Shown: positions 14,501-26,500 of the stretch, one piece after another
Layout of the letters: each line of letters starts with the position of its first letter
How positions within the stretch are numbered: position 1 is the stretch's first letter
Assembly: GCA_035222895.1 (NCBI GenBank)
Contig: JAVYIG010005361.1
Location: 1 to 64,000 of the forward strand
Length of the DNA stretch: 64,000 nt
Source of the DNA: Strongylocentrotus droebachiensis
Lineage: Eukaryota > Echinodermata > Echinoidea > Camarodonta > Strongylocentrotidae
Direction of reading: 5' to 3'
The notes under the pieces: generated by a model
Databases searched by the model: none
What the model saw: the letters and a program-made list of their open reading frames with translations, nothing else
Told to the model about the DNA's origin: nothing
Made by a program: the position numbers and the translations under genes

Positions 14501-17500
14501 TATCCTATCTCCCTCCAGGGTTGATGTACAACGATGTTCAGCTTGATGGCCTTGGTAGCCCCCCTAATTGGTACTTCTTTGAGGGTGCAATCCGACCCCA
14601 GGATTTCACTATTCAGGGTGATGTGGCCTGGATGTACTTTGGAACTGATAAGAACATTCAGAGGACTGGGTTCGAGGTCTCCTGGAATTCTCTAGGTAAA
14701 GTTTACATGTTATTGTTGGTGATAGTGATATTGATAATGATGGTGGTGATCTGTTTCCCCGTGTTTATTTTTTTTTCATCTGATTCTACCCCTATTTTTC
14801 CAGATTTTTTTTCTCACAATTTTGTTACTCAAAAGGGGGGAATTTTGTGTTAGATGACATTTTTTTTCCCTCAGATTTTTTTTTTTTTTTTTTTTTTTAC
14901 TAAAGGGGGAGAGTGAGGAAAAAACAACCTATTTTTTGTGCTCACTATCACCCCTGATTATGATGATAGTGATACTGGTGATGATGACCATTATAATAAT
15001 GATAATGATATCAAATAATACTGTTATCCCTGCACAAGCATCGACTCTCAGTAACTGTTTGGTAGATAACAATAAGTTATTATATTTTTATGGTCGGGCT
15101 ATCTTTGGATATGATGATGAGAATGAAAATATTCTTAATGAAACTGAATGATGATGTTATTAATGATGAGGATGATAAAAGATGATGAGGATGATAATGA
15201 TGAGGATGATGACGATGATGGTGGTGATGATACTGAATGATGATGTTAATGGTGACAATAATGATAATGGAAATGTGAATGTTGATGAGGATGATGCTTA
15301 TAATGATAATAGTGATGTTGATGTTATAAATTGACAAGGCACACATATCCATAACGTCAAGGCTCATCAATATTAAGAACACAGATAATAAATGGGTATT
15401 TTAGAGCCATTATGGCGACTTGACCTTTATGTCCCATTCTTCGTATGCCAGGCTATAATTACATTACTCTTTTCCAACAGTGGATAATACCCCACCTGTT
15501 TTCATCAACTGCCCAAGCAACATCGGGGTCAACGTTGAGATCGGAACCCCAAGTGCCTCAGTCACCTGGACTGTTCCCACTGCCGTTGATGCAAGCAGTG
15601 TCTCCACAGTATCCAGCCATAACCCTGGTCAATCCTTCACCACAGGCACAACCACAACGGTCGTCTACACCGCCACGGATGCTTTTGCGAACGTTGGGCA
15701 GTGTGCATTCACCATTACTGTCACAGCATGTAAGAAATATGTACTGCATGTTCATTTGGGTTTTCTACTTTTGCATTCTAGCAATATTTATATCGCGCTT
15801 ATTGCCAATATTTCTTAGCCCTCTGCTATTAATGTGGCTTCAGCATTAACCAATTCCTGCAGTAATAAAAGCTTTCTACAAAAGTGCTGTTATTCGAGCC
15901 CTCTTTACTATTTTTGAGGAATGATTCCCATTTTTTGGCCTTCAAGCTATTTTTAACCCTAGATTCCTCTTTTTCTGAAATATTCTGTGTGAAAAGTTTA
16001 CAACATAGTTTGTATTCCTAATTTTGACTTCAGAGATATTTGCTGTGAAAGGTTGGTAGATATAAAGTCGCTTAATAACACTGCCCAGGCAAAATAAAAA
16101 GACCTAGTCGGTGTCTTTCATATTTCCTATCTTCCAACACAGTTAAGTACGCCTATAGGCTGGGCTCAGCGATAAGAGGCGCCTAACAAAAATCAAACTC
16201 CCGACCCTCAAAATTTCAAAACCTGATAGAATCTGATAACCTCGTTCCAGAGCATGGATTCAGGCCCAAGCCCTTTTTTCACTGTATCTGCTATCCACTC
16301 AATATTTAAAAATTAACATTTTTTTTATTAAGCCCTTTGTGTTTCATTTGTAACAATTCTTTTCAGCCTTAGCCTTAGTTACAACATATGTACCTTTGAA
16401 TTTGAAAATTGATGTCTTGTGTCATGTATGAACTGCCCTCTAGGTGTGCCAATAATATTGTGTGACCAATATATGTGTGCCAATGTTTTTAACTGGCTGC
16501 CAACTTGTCAGGTTGTGTCATGTACAGTGCAGGGTAATTTTCCAAATTGTCTTCCCTTTCATTTTATGAAATATTATTAGTGAATTTATAGCCTCTCTTG
16601 GTATGCATCTTTGATACAAAATCTATCAAATTACACATTTTCCGCCATGTGCAAGTTGTATTCTTGATCCTACTGAAAATGTAATCAATCACCATTTCTT
16701 TTCCTTTCCATCTTTCATCGTGCTTTTCATGCTACATTTCATTCCGAATTTAGCTGACACTACTCCACCCGTCGTAACGGTGTCCAGTAGTACGATCACC
16801 CGTCAAGTTGAAGTTGGTTCGTCCGGTGTCAATGTATTTTTCACTGAGCCTACTGCTACTGATAACTCTGGGCAAGCTTTCCTTACCAGCCGTACCAACC
16901 AACCTGGAGACTTTTTCTCAGTCGGCCAGACCATTGTGACCTACACTTTCCAAGATCCTTCTGGAAACCCAGCCTCTGGCACTGTTACTATCAATGTTAT
17001 AGAAGGTAAAGGTCTTTCACCTTTTATTCCACATTTCTAAGTAACAATATCATTATAACGATCTTTCTGTTATTGATTTCTGTCAAACATGGCTACTGCC
17101 TGTAAGATTCCATCATGTATTGTCTTTTATTATTGTTTCATTTGTGCATACATGTAGATGTAATTTTGTCAACATCTTTGTTGGTGTCTTTGTAGGCCAT
17201 GTCATGTTTCATATCCATTTACGTGTATATCATATCCATTTACGTGTGTATCATATCCATTTACGTGTATATCATCCTACATAGAAATCTAATTTACTCT
17301 CCCCAAATCTTTGCTCCTCTCTCATGAGCCAAAGTTAGAACCTTTTTTTTCTTCATCTTGTGATCTATCCTGCATTCACCTCCTGCACCCCTCTTAGCTT
17401 TAGCTGACACTACTCCACCTGTCGTAACGGTGCCCAGTAGTACAATCACCCGTCAAGTTGAAGTTGGTTCGTCCGGTGTCAATGTATTTTTCACTGAGCC

Positions 17501-20500
17501 TACTGCTACTGATAACTCTGGCATCGCAAATCTTGTTAGCCGTACCAACCAGCCTGGAGACTTTTTCTCAGTCGGACAGACCATTGTGACCTACACTTTC
17601 CAAGATCCTTCTGGAAACCCAGCGTCTGGCACTGTTACTATCAATGTTATAGAAGGTAAAGGTCTTGCACCTTTTATTCCACATGGTAACAATACCATTA
17701 CAACGATCTTTCTGTTAATGATTTCTGTCAAACATGGCTACTGCCTGTAAGATTCCATCATGTATTTGTCTTTTATTATTGTTTCATTTGTGCATACATG
17801 TAGATGTAATTTTGTCAACATCTTTGTTGCTGTCTTTGTAGGCCATTTTGTGTTTCATATCCATTTATGTGTATATCATCCTACATAGAAATCTAATTTA
17901 CTCTCCCCAAATCTTTGCTCCTCTCTCATGAGCCAAAGTTAGAAGCTTTTTTTCTTCATCTTGTGATCTATCCTGCATTCACCTCCTGCACCCCTCTTAG
18001 CTTTAGCTGACACTACTCCACCTGTCGTAACGGTGCCCAGTAGTACAATCACCCGTCAAGTTGAAGTTGGTTCGTCCGGTGTCAATGTATTTTTCACTGA
18101 GCCTACTGCTACTGATAACTCTGGCATCGCAAATCTTGTTAGCCGTACCAACCAGCCTGGAGACTTTTTCTCAGTCGGACAGACCATTGTGACCTACACT
18201 TTCCAAGATCCTAATGGAAACCAAGCCTCTGGCACTGTTACTTTCAATGTTATAGAATGTAAAGGTCTTGCACCTTTTATTCCACATGGTAACAATACCA
18301 TTATAGCGATCTTTCTGTTATTGATTTCTGTCAAACATTGCTACTGCCTGTAAGATTCCATCATGTATTTGTCTTTTATTATTGTTTTATTTGTGCATAC
18401 ATGATGTAATTTTGTCAACACCTTTGTTGGTGACTTTGTAGGTCATGTCGTGTTTCATATCTATTTACGTGCATATCATCCTACATAAAAATCCAATTTA
18501 CTCTCCCCAAATCTTTGCTCCTCTCTCATGAGCCAAAGTTAGAAGCTTTTTTCTTTTCATCTTGTGATCTATCCTGCATTCACCTCTTGCATCCCCTCTT
18601 ATCTTTAGTTGACACTACTCCACCTGTCGTAACGGTGCCCAGTACTACAATCACCCGTCAAGTTGAAGTTGGTTCCTCCGGTGTCAATGTATTTTTCACT
18701 GAGCCTACTGCTACTGATAACTCTGGGCAAGCTATCCTTACCAGCCGTACCAACCAACCTGGAGACTTTTTCTCAGTCGGTCAGACCACTGTGACCTACA
18801 CTTTCCAAGATCCTTCTGGAAACCCAGCCTCTGGCACTGTTACTATCAATGTTATAGAAGGTAAAGGTCTTGCACCATTTATTCCACATGGTAACAATAC
18901 CATTATAACGATCTTTCTGTTATTGATTTCTGTCAAACATTGCTACTGCCTGTAAGATTCCATCATGGATTTGTCTTTTATTATTGTTTTGTTTGTGCAT
19001 ACATGATGTAATTTTGTCAACATCTTTGTTGATGTCTTTGTAGGCCATGTCGTGTTTCATATCCATTTACGTGTATATCATATCCATTTACGTGTGTATC
19101 ATATCCATTTACGTGTATATCATCCTACATAAAAATCAAATTTACTCTCCCCAAATCTTTGCTCCTCTCTCATGAGCCAAAGTTAGAAGCTTTTTTTCTT
19201 CATCTTGTGATCTAACCTGCATTCACCTCTTGCATCCCCTCTTATCTTTAGTTGACACTACTCCACCTGTCGTAACGGTGCCCAGTACTACAATCACCCG
19301 TCAAGTTGAAATCGGTACCCCCGGTGTCAATGTGTTTTACACTGAGCCTACTGCTACTGATAACTCTGGCATCGCCAATCTTGTAAGCCGTACCAACCAA
19401 CCTGGAGACTTTTTCCCAGTTGGTCAGACCACTGTGACCTACACTTTCCAAGATCCTTCTGGAAATCCATCTTCTGGCACTGTTACTATCAATGTTGTAG
19501 AAGGTATTCTTTACAGAACTTTCTACCTTTTTATATTATGTTTAACTTCTTATATAGGAAGGTTAAAAACCAGTAGTTTCATACATGTGTATTTCTTCCC
19601 ATTGTATCTTGTCTATTGTGTTTGTATCCTTATATTCTTCCAACATTGTTAAAGCTTTTAAATTTACTTTGTCAGGAGTGTCTTGCAAAATAAAGTAAAC
19701 CAACCAAGAATTTGCTCTCAATTCATTGTAGAACCATAGCATTAAAAACATCTGTAGACGATCATCTTTTCCTTTCTTTAAATCATTTTTCATTCCTGGA
19801 CCCATCTACTGCCTTCTTTAAAGTGACGGATCAGTTTTTCCCAATTGGTATCATTAATAATTGTCGTTTTCACTCGAACTGATCATCTTTAATTGTCCAT
19901 CTAGCATTGAAGTCACTACCTTAGCACCATTTTCTCTCATCTGAACGATGTTGTTACCAAGTCCCTTTAATATCTTCTCTTACTTTTAATTTCTTGGTCT
20001 ATCTGCAAATATCTAATGCATGCCTTTTTTTCATATTTTCTTCAGTTGACACTACTTCACCTGTCATAACTGTGCCCAGTAATACAATCACCCGTCAAGT
20101 TGAGCTCGGTACCCCCGGTGTCAATGTGTTTTACACTGAGCCTACTGCTACTGATAACTCTGGCATCGCCAACCTTGTAAGCCGTACCAACCAACCTGGA
20201 GACTTTTTCAATGTCGGTCAGACCGTTGTGACCTACACTTTCCAAGATCCTTCTGGAAACCCAGCTTCTGGCACTGTTACTATCAATGTTGTAGAAGGTA
20301 ATTTGTTTGCACCTTTTGTACCATATCATTTTCCTAGGCCAGAAACACCTTGTTCTTGTAGCCAATGGTTTAAACCATGCACAGTTTTGTGTTTGCTGAG
20401 TTGTGTTTGCTTTCATTATTGACTTTCTTTTGTACATCATCCCATGAGATTTTCTTTAAAAAAATGGGCTTTTCTCATCAATCTGTTCCACAAACTTATA

Positions 20501-23500
20501 AATATATATTCATGAATTCATACATATATATCTCTATATATCTTTGATGGTATCTATGGCCTACACGTATATATCCACCACAGTCTGTTCTGTTCACGAT
20601 TGCTGCCTGTTTGAGTGCAATCCCCTTCTGTATGTTTGTTTCCTTCCCATCTTCCCCTATCACTATCACCCCAGTGGACACTACACCACCTCAAGTCTTT
20701 GTGACCACCGGCGAAGTTGTTCGCACAGCACCTTTCGGGTCCTCCGGTGTAAACGTCTTCTTCACCGAACCAGTTGCTATTGATAACTCCGGCACCGCAG
20801 ACCTTGTGAGCCAAACGGCTCAGCCGGGCGATTTCTTTCCGATTGGAAGCACTGTGGTAACCTATACATATCGAGATGCATCGGGCAATGAAGCTGAGGG
20901 CAATTTCACTGTCACAGTTGAAGAAATGGGTATACATCAATTTTGTTGGTTCCATGATATCTCCAAATAACATTTCTATTCCTTTCTTGTGAAGGAATCA
21001 ATCTTTCCATAATTTTCTAAGTGTTACAAAATTTATTTTTCTTGACATGTTTTTCAAACGATTTCACGCAATTGCCCTGTCGCTCAAATTCCGCTATGGC
21101 ATTTTTCAATATCTATTTAACCTGCAGGTGCTAATGATGAGGTAATCACTTATTAGCACAGTATCTTGGACTCTGAATCTATTTCCAAATTTCTATATAC
21201 TTGCATGCTATAACAAATCAACAATATATACGCTATCTCACCAGATTTTGATTTTCTTGCCTAATTTCAACCCTTACCCTGTTGTACTTCTCTCAACATA
21301 TCCTGGTAACAGTTTGTTCTTATTTACTAAAACAATTGTATGGTATTGCAGTGTAACAAGTTGGGATTGCTAATTATACAAGGCTTTTAATGTTAACCTG
21401 TATATGCCATGGATATTTTCTTGTAATCCTTGCATTATGTTTTGCTGCATTTGCAGAAGCAATGATTGCTGAGTAAGCTTATATTTCATGCTTATTATGA
21501 TTTTGTTTTCTTTTATTTGCATTATAATTTGCTTCATTTGTGTTTCCCCCTAATTAAACGTATTTTTCAGCCGACACCGAACCACCCGTTGTATACACTG
21601 AAGACATTGTGATTCTTATTGAGCTAGGGCAACTTGGCATAGATGTGAATTACACAGAACCAAATGCCACGGACAACTCTGGCATTGTGTTTCTTTTAAA
21701 TCGCACTGCCCAACCTGGCGATTTCTTTCCGGTTGGAAGGACCGTTGTGGAATACGTTTTTTCGGACCCCTCTGGCAATCTCGCCATTGCAAATTTCTCC
21801 GTCACTGTGTTTGTTGCAGGTGCTAAATAGTAGACAGACCTTAGCAGAATAGACAGTTGTCACCAATGTATTCTCCCAAAAAAAAATAGATTACACCCAT
21901 TAGGCCAATTTCCATTCATGTATTCATCGCGTGATATCATATCGGGGTTCCCCATGATCATGAAAACAAACGGGATAGTCGGGGGAAAATAAATTCTTTA
22001 TGAAAGCCCTAGAAAATCATGGTTTAAAGAAAATGTTATGTCACAGAAATTCTGAGGGTAGGGGACGGCAAACATGAAATGATAAATATCACTTTGTGGT
22101 ATTCCTATGCCGCCTGGATGTAGCATTTCATACCAAAATGATACTTGTCTAATTGTTGAAAAAAAGCAAAAACGTTGAATGTGGGAATCCTGGTAATGCA
22201 TGGTTGATATTGTAGCGGTTAGACGGACAAGCTGATCTCCCTATGTTTACCTGCATTCAGCGAAATGTCCCTTCCACTAGAATTCATATTTGTGTCTTTG
22301 TCCATTGTCATCAAAATCAATGAACTAGAAATACTTATGCACATACAGTACATGCAGATATACATTAGGCTGTTATTTAATAGATGGTTAAGTGTCTATA
22401 GCATCCACAAGAATGTTCATAGAACGAGAGAAAACTAGCTTCATTGGTATTTCATTCTCACACACCCCTAGATTAGCACACATCACCCATCACCAATTAT
22501 CAACATTTGAAAGTTCATTGAAAATTGTTTGCTTGATTTTAAGCATTTATAATTTGCTCATTACATTTTATGCACAAATATCTTAAATTCTTTTGTTGCT
22601 TTAAAAGTTTCATGGTAGAGGTAGCTATTAGAAACAACAACCTGGATGGTGATTATAAAGATGCTTGGGTTCCATAGCAGTAAATATTAAAATGCAGTAA
22701 TAAATAAACATGTGCATACTAATAGCTATTACCATACCAGATGATTAATTACATTTACATGTAGCTTTTACATACAAACATCTAGTGTAATCAGTTACAT
22801 TTTTATTTGAAATTTATCATCAATCTACCATAGTTTAGGTTAAATTTACAATGATCTATGGGTAAGTTAACGGAACGGGCTCATTTTTACCTACTATAAG
22901 AAAGTTTTTATAAAAGTACTAAGTAGGGGATCCAAACCATTGCCCGAGCCCAAGACAAAGGGTCTAGACCATAAGAATTAATAGGACTACATGTATTTAA
23001 CATGGAACATTGTCCAAATTATTTGCACCCGCTTCCCCTTAATGCATCTGCAAGTACAACATGATGACCTCAGACCTACCGTATATATTTACAAGTTCTG
23101 TGATTCTACCAGAACATCATACCTAATTGTCGGACAATTCTGTTTTTCGTTATCAACTTTATATTACCCCCCCCCCCCGGTACTTTTTATATTAATTTTA
23201 CTTGATTTGCCTCATTGAATTTCAGTTCGTAGAGTTCTGCCTGTAAAATAATTCCTTTTTGAGATACATGTGGGAGGTTTATTCAGCTATCAATCAACAA
23301 ACGTTTTTGATTTGTCACTTTTCTTTCAGTCGATGTGTAGAGTTCTGCCTGTAAAATAATTCCTTTTTGAGATACAAGTGGGAGGTTTATTTATTCAGCT
23401 CTCAATCAACAAATCGTTTTTGATTTGTCACTTTTCTTGCAGTCGATACCACCCCACCTACAGTCACTGTCAGTGGAGGAAACATTGTACGAACCGTGGA

Positions 23501-26500
23501 GCTTGGCCAGAGCCGCCTCTCGGTGATCTACACCGAGCCAACTGCTACTGATAACTCTGGGGAAGCCAACCTGGTGAGCCGCACCGCTCAGCCTGGCGAT
23601 CTCTTCCCCGTCGGCACCACCACCGTGGAGTACGTCTATCAGGATCCCACTGGTAACGAGGGTAGAGGTACCTTCACAGTGACTGTAATTGCTGGTAAGT
23701 GTCATTTGTAAGACACCTGGGACCTGTTTCACAAAGCCTTTTTTCAATGACAAATGACAAAAATCAGTGACAAATCTGTTGATAACCAATCAGAAGCAAG
23801 GATTTCAGTAGCTTATAACAAACACTGGCATTTGTCACTGATGACAAGTTTTGTGAAACGAGGCCCTGGGGGTGTTTAACAAAGACTAAAATAGACTTCA
23901 AGTTGGACCTATGACAGGCCATTCACATGATGCCACTGTTTGCTCATTAGGTTTCTCAAGGGACATAGAAATCATGGTCACAAATCTACAGAATTTTCAT
24001 TCTTTTATAAATCATTATTTAAGAGAAAAATATTATCTAAAGACCATAATTCAGAGACCAATGATGAGAGCAACCAATGGCATGAATGGCCATAGTTAAG
24101 TCCAACTTAAAGTCGATCTTAGTCTTTGTGAAACACCCCCCTGGTCAGGGCCCCATAACACATAGCTTAGCAATGGATTGTATTGTGCGATTGATTTTGC
24201 GATTGATTGCACATAGTGATCGATGCAATCAATCAGAAGGAATTGGTAAGATCAAACGGCTTCTGGATGTGCTGTGCGGAGCCAACCTATGTTAACTTTT
24301 CCTATTGCATCCATACATAATGATTAATTTAGCATGCATATCGGTATGAACCAAAATCAACATAGAACAAAAATATGCATCTAGATATAGTAGCCTAACT
24401 GGGTCCAGTAATTGGGTGCAGAGTATGAAAGAGAAGTTAATTTGAGGAAGCAAGATGGCTTAGTGGTAGAGCAGTGGTCTCGTGAGCAGGAGGATCTGGT
24501 TTCTTCTGCGTTTGAGACCAAGTCGATGTGCTATTGCCCGTTGATAAATCTATTTACCAATTTCTTTGGAGTGGATTTAAAGCAGTCGGTCTTCTGGTTC
24601 CTTAGTTACAAGCGTACATATGCTTTCTTAGCAGCCATGTAAAAGAAATCATCAAAACCATTAATATTTTATATCTCCTGATTTGTATTCTCTTCAGTTG
24701 ACACCACCCCACCTTCCGTCAACTGTCCTAACAACGTATTCCAAGAAGTGGAACTCGGTACGTCCAGTGCCCCGGTCTTCTTCACCGAGCCAACTGCCTT
24801 TGACATCTCCGGGCAAGCCAACCTTGTGACCCGAACAGCTGCCCCAGGAGATTCCTTCCCTGTAGGGACTACCTCCGTGTCTTACATCTTCAGTGATAAC
24901 TCTGGAAACGAGGCTGAACCCTGTACTTTCACAGTAACCATCTCCGCAGGTAGGTATTCTATAACCCTTTATTTGCCAGGATTGTCAAATGACAGGATAG
25001 CGGAGACTTGCCAAATGTATAGATCAGCACAAATAGTAGATCCCAATTAATGAAAGCTTTGCATAAAACCCCATTTATTTCTTTATTTAGCTAATGAACA
25101 TCCTTTTATCACCTGTGGGACATAGTTTCCTCACTCTGCAGGCCAATATGGTCACCAGTGCTGACAAAGTCACAGATCTCTGTTGCGATGTTGACCCGTG
25201 AATTCGCTTAGACCCAAAGGCTTTGTGCAGGAACCACCCGGTCCCGCAGGCAATAGATTAATAAGTTCTTACATTCCTTTTTTCCTCTGCAGTCGATACC
25301 ACACCACCCACCGTCAATTGCATCAACAATGTCGCTCAGACGGTCCAGCTGGGTACCAGCAGTACCCAGGTGTTCTTCACAGAACCTACCGCCTTTGATA
25401 TCTCAGGACAGACTAGCCTGGTGACTCGCACATCAGCTCCAGGGGACAGCTTCCCAGTGGGTACCACGAGTGTCACCTACATCTTCACCGATGCCTCAGG
25501 CAACCAAGCCCAGGCTTGTACCTTCAATGTGGTTATCAATGCAGGTTTGTCTTCTTTTTATTGATAGTTGTAGAGGTTTTGGGGTCTAGTGGATAAGTTG
25601 CTGGACTGTGAGTCACATGGTTTGTGGTTGTAATTCTGCTGCGGCCTTGTTTGGCAAGATATTAATCTACCAAGTGAAGTTATTGGGTACCCAGTAGAAA
25701 AAAAATCCTTGTATGCTTGAATACGTTATCATGGTAGCTCAGCTAAATCCGGTGTAATTATACGATTGCAGAGCCCTTGTGGAGAACAGAATTAACACTA
25801 ATGAGGCTATCTTGGGTAAAAAAGATATATTATTAGAGTTATTGTGGTTACCCTGTGCAGAGTTTGGGTACAGACTTTGCCAAAAGTCATAAAGAACAAG
25901 ACAAGAAATGTAGTTAAATTGCCTTTTCTTGAGAATACAATGCATGTTAATCAATTATTAAACTGGCCTTAGCCAAGCTGAATGCTTGCTGGTGCTCAAG
26001 GTACGTGTGCATTGTCAAGAACAGGAACATGTAATAATCATAGGTTGATTTATGAAGCACTTTCTCAAGGATACAGAATGGGTAATGCTAGTACATGGCA
26101 GGAATTAATTCGAGCATTGTAATGGCAGCCAGGCTAAAGCTGGGGTAATAATAATGGAGTGCCAGGAGTGACAATGAGCTAGACGTGAGCACTATACCTG
26201 AATCCACTATTATAATCATTATTAATCATTCATTCTTATAGTTGACACCACCCCACCAACGGTCAATTGCGCCAACAACATTGCTCAGACCATTGAACTT
26301 GGATCGGCCAGTGCCGTCGTGAACTATGCTGAGCCATCCGCTACAGACATCTCGGGAACAGCTTTCCTAGTGTCCAGGAGTAACTCGCCAGGAGATTCAT
26401 TCCCCATTGGCTCGACCACCGTCACCTACATCTTCAGTGACCAGAGTGGCAATGAAGCAGCACCTTGTGTCTTCACAGTCACCATTGGAACAGGTAAGAG

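Larger units (their letters stand above)
16754..19251 (+). repeat. Four tandem exon-plus-intron units (HYR2-5)
   Basis: Four head-to-tail units, each one HYR exon plus its downstream intron, start at 16754, 17404, 18007 and 18609. Unit lengths are 650, 603, 602 and 643 bases. Intron and exon are both nearly identical between units. The length difference comes mainly from a 21 bp minisatellite present in three copies in units 1 and 4 and one copy in units 2 and 3. Confidence 0.9.

Noticed and set aside
15080-15382. Minus-strand open frame rich in Ile and His
   Set aside because: It is the reverse of the GAT/ATG trinucleotide tract in intron 4 and not a protein gene.
20554-20973. Minus-strand open frame of 139 codons over HYR8, and similar minus-strand frames over many HYR exons
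   Set aside because: These frames mirror the coding strand of HYR exons, have no independent domain and recur because the exon repeats recur. They are codon-structure shadows.
21128-21475. Possible micro-exons in the HYR8-9 intron (AG followed by GTGCTAATGATGAG and GT; CTGCATTTGCAG followed by AAGCAATG)
   Set aside because: Their lengths and phases do not fit between two phase 1 exons without a stop, and HYR8 joins directly to HYR9 in frame.
25198-25398. Plus-strand open frame in another phase overlapping HYR12
   Set aside because: It overlaps the well-supported HYR12 frame and gives no recognisable domain.
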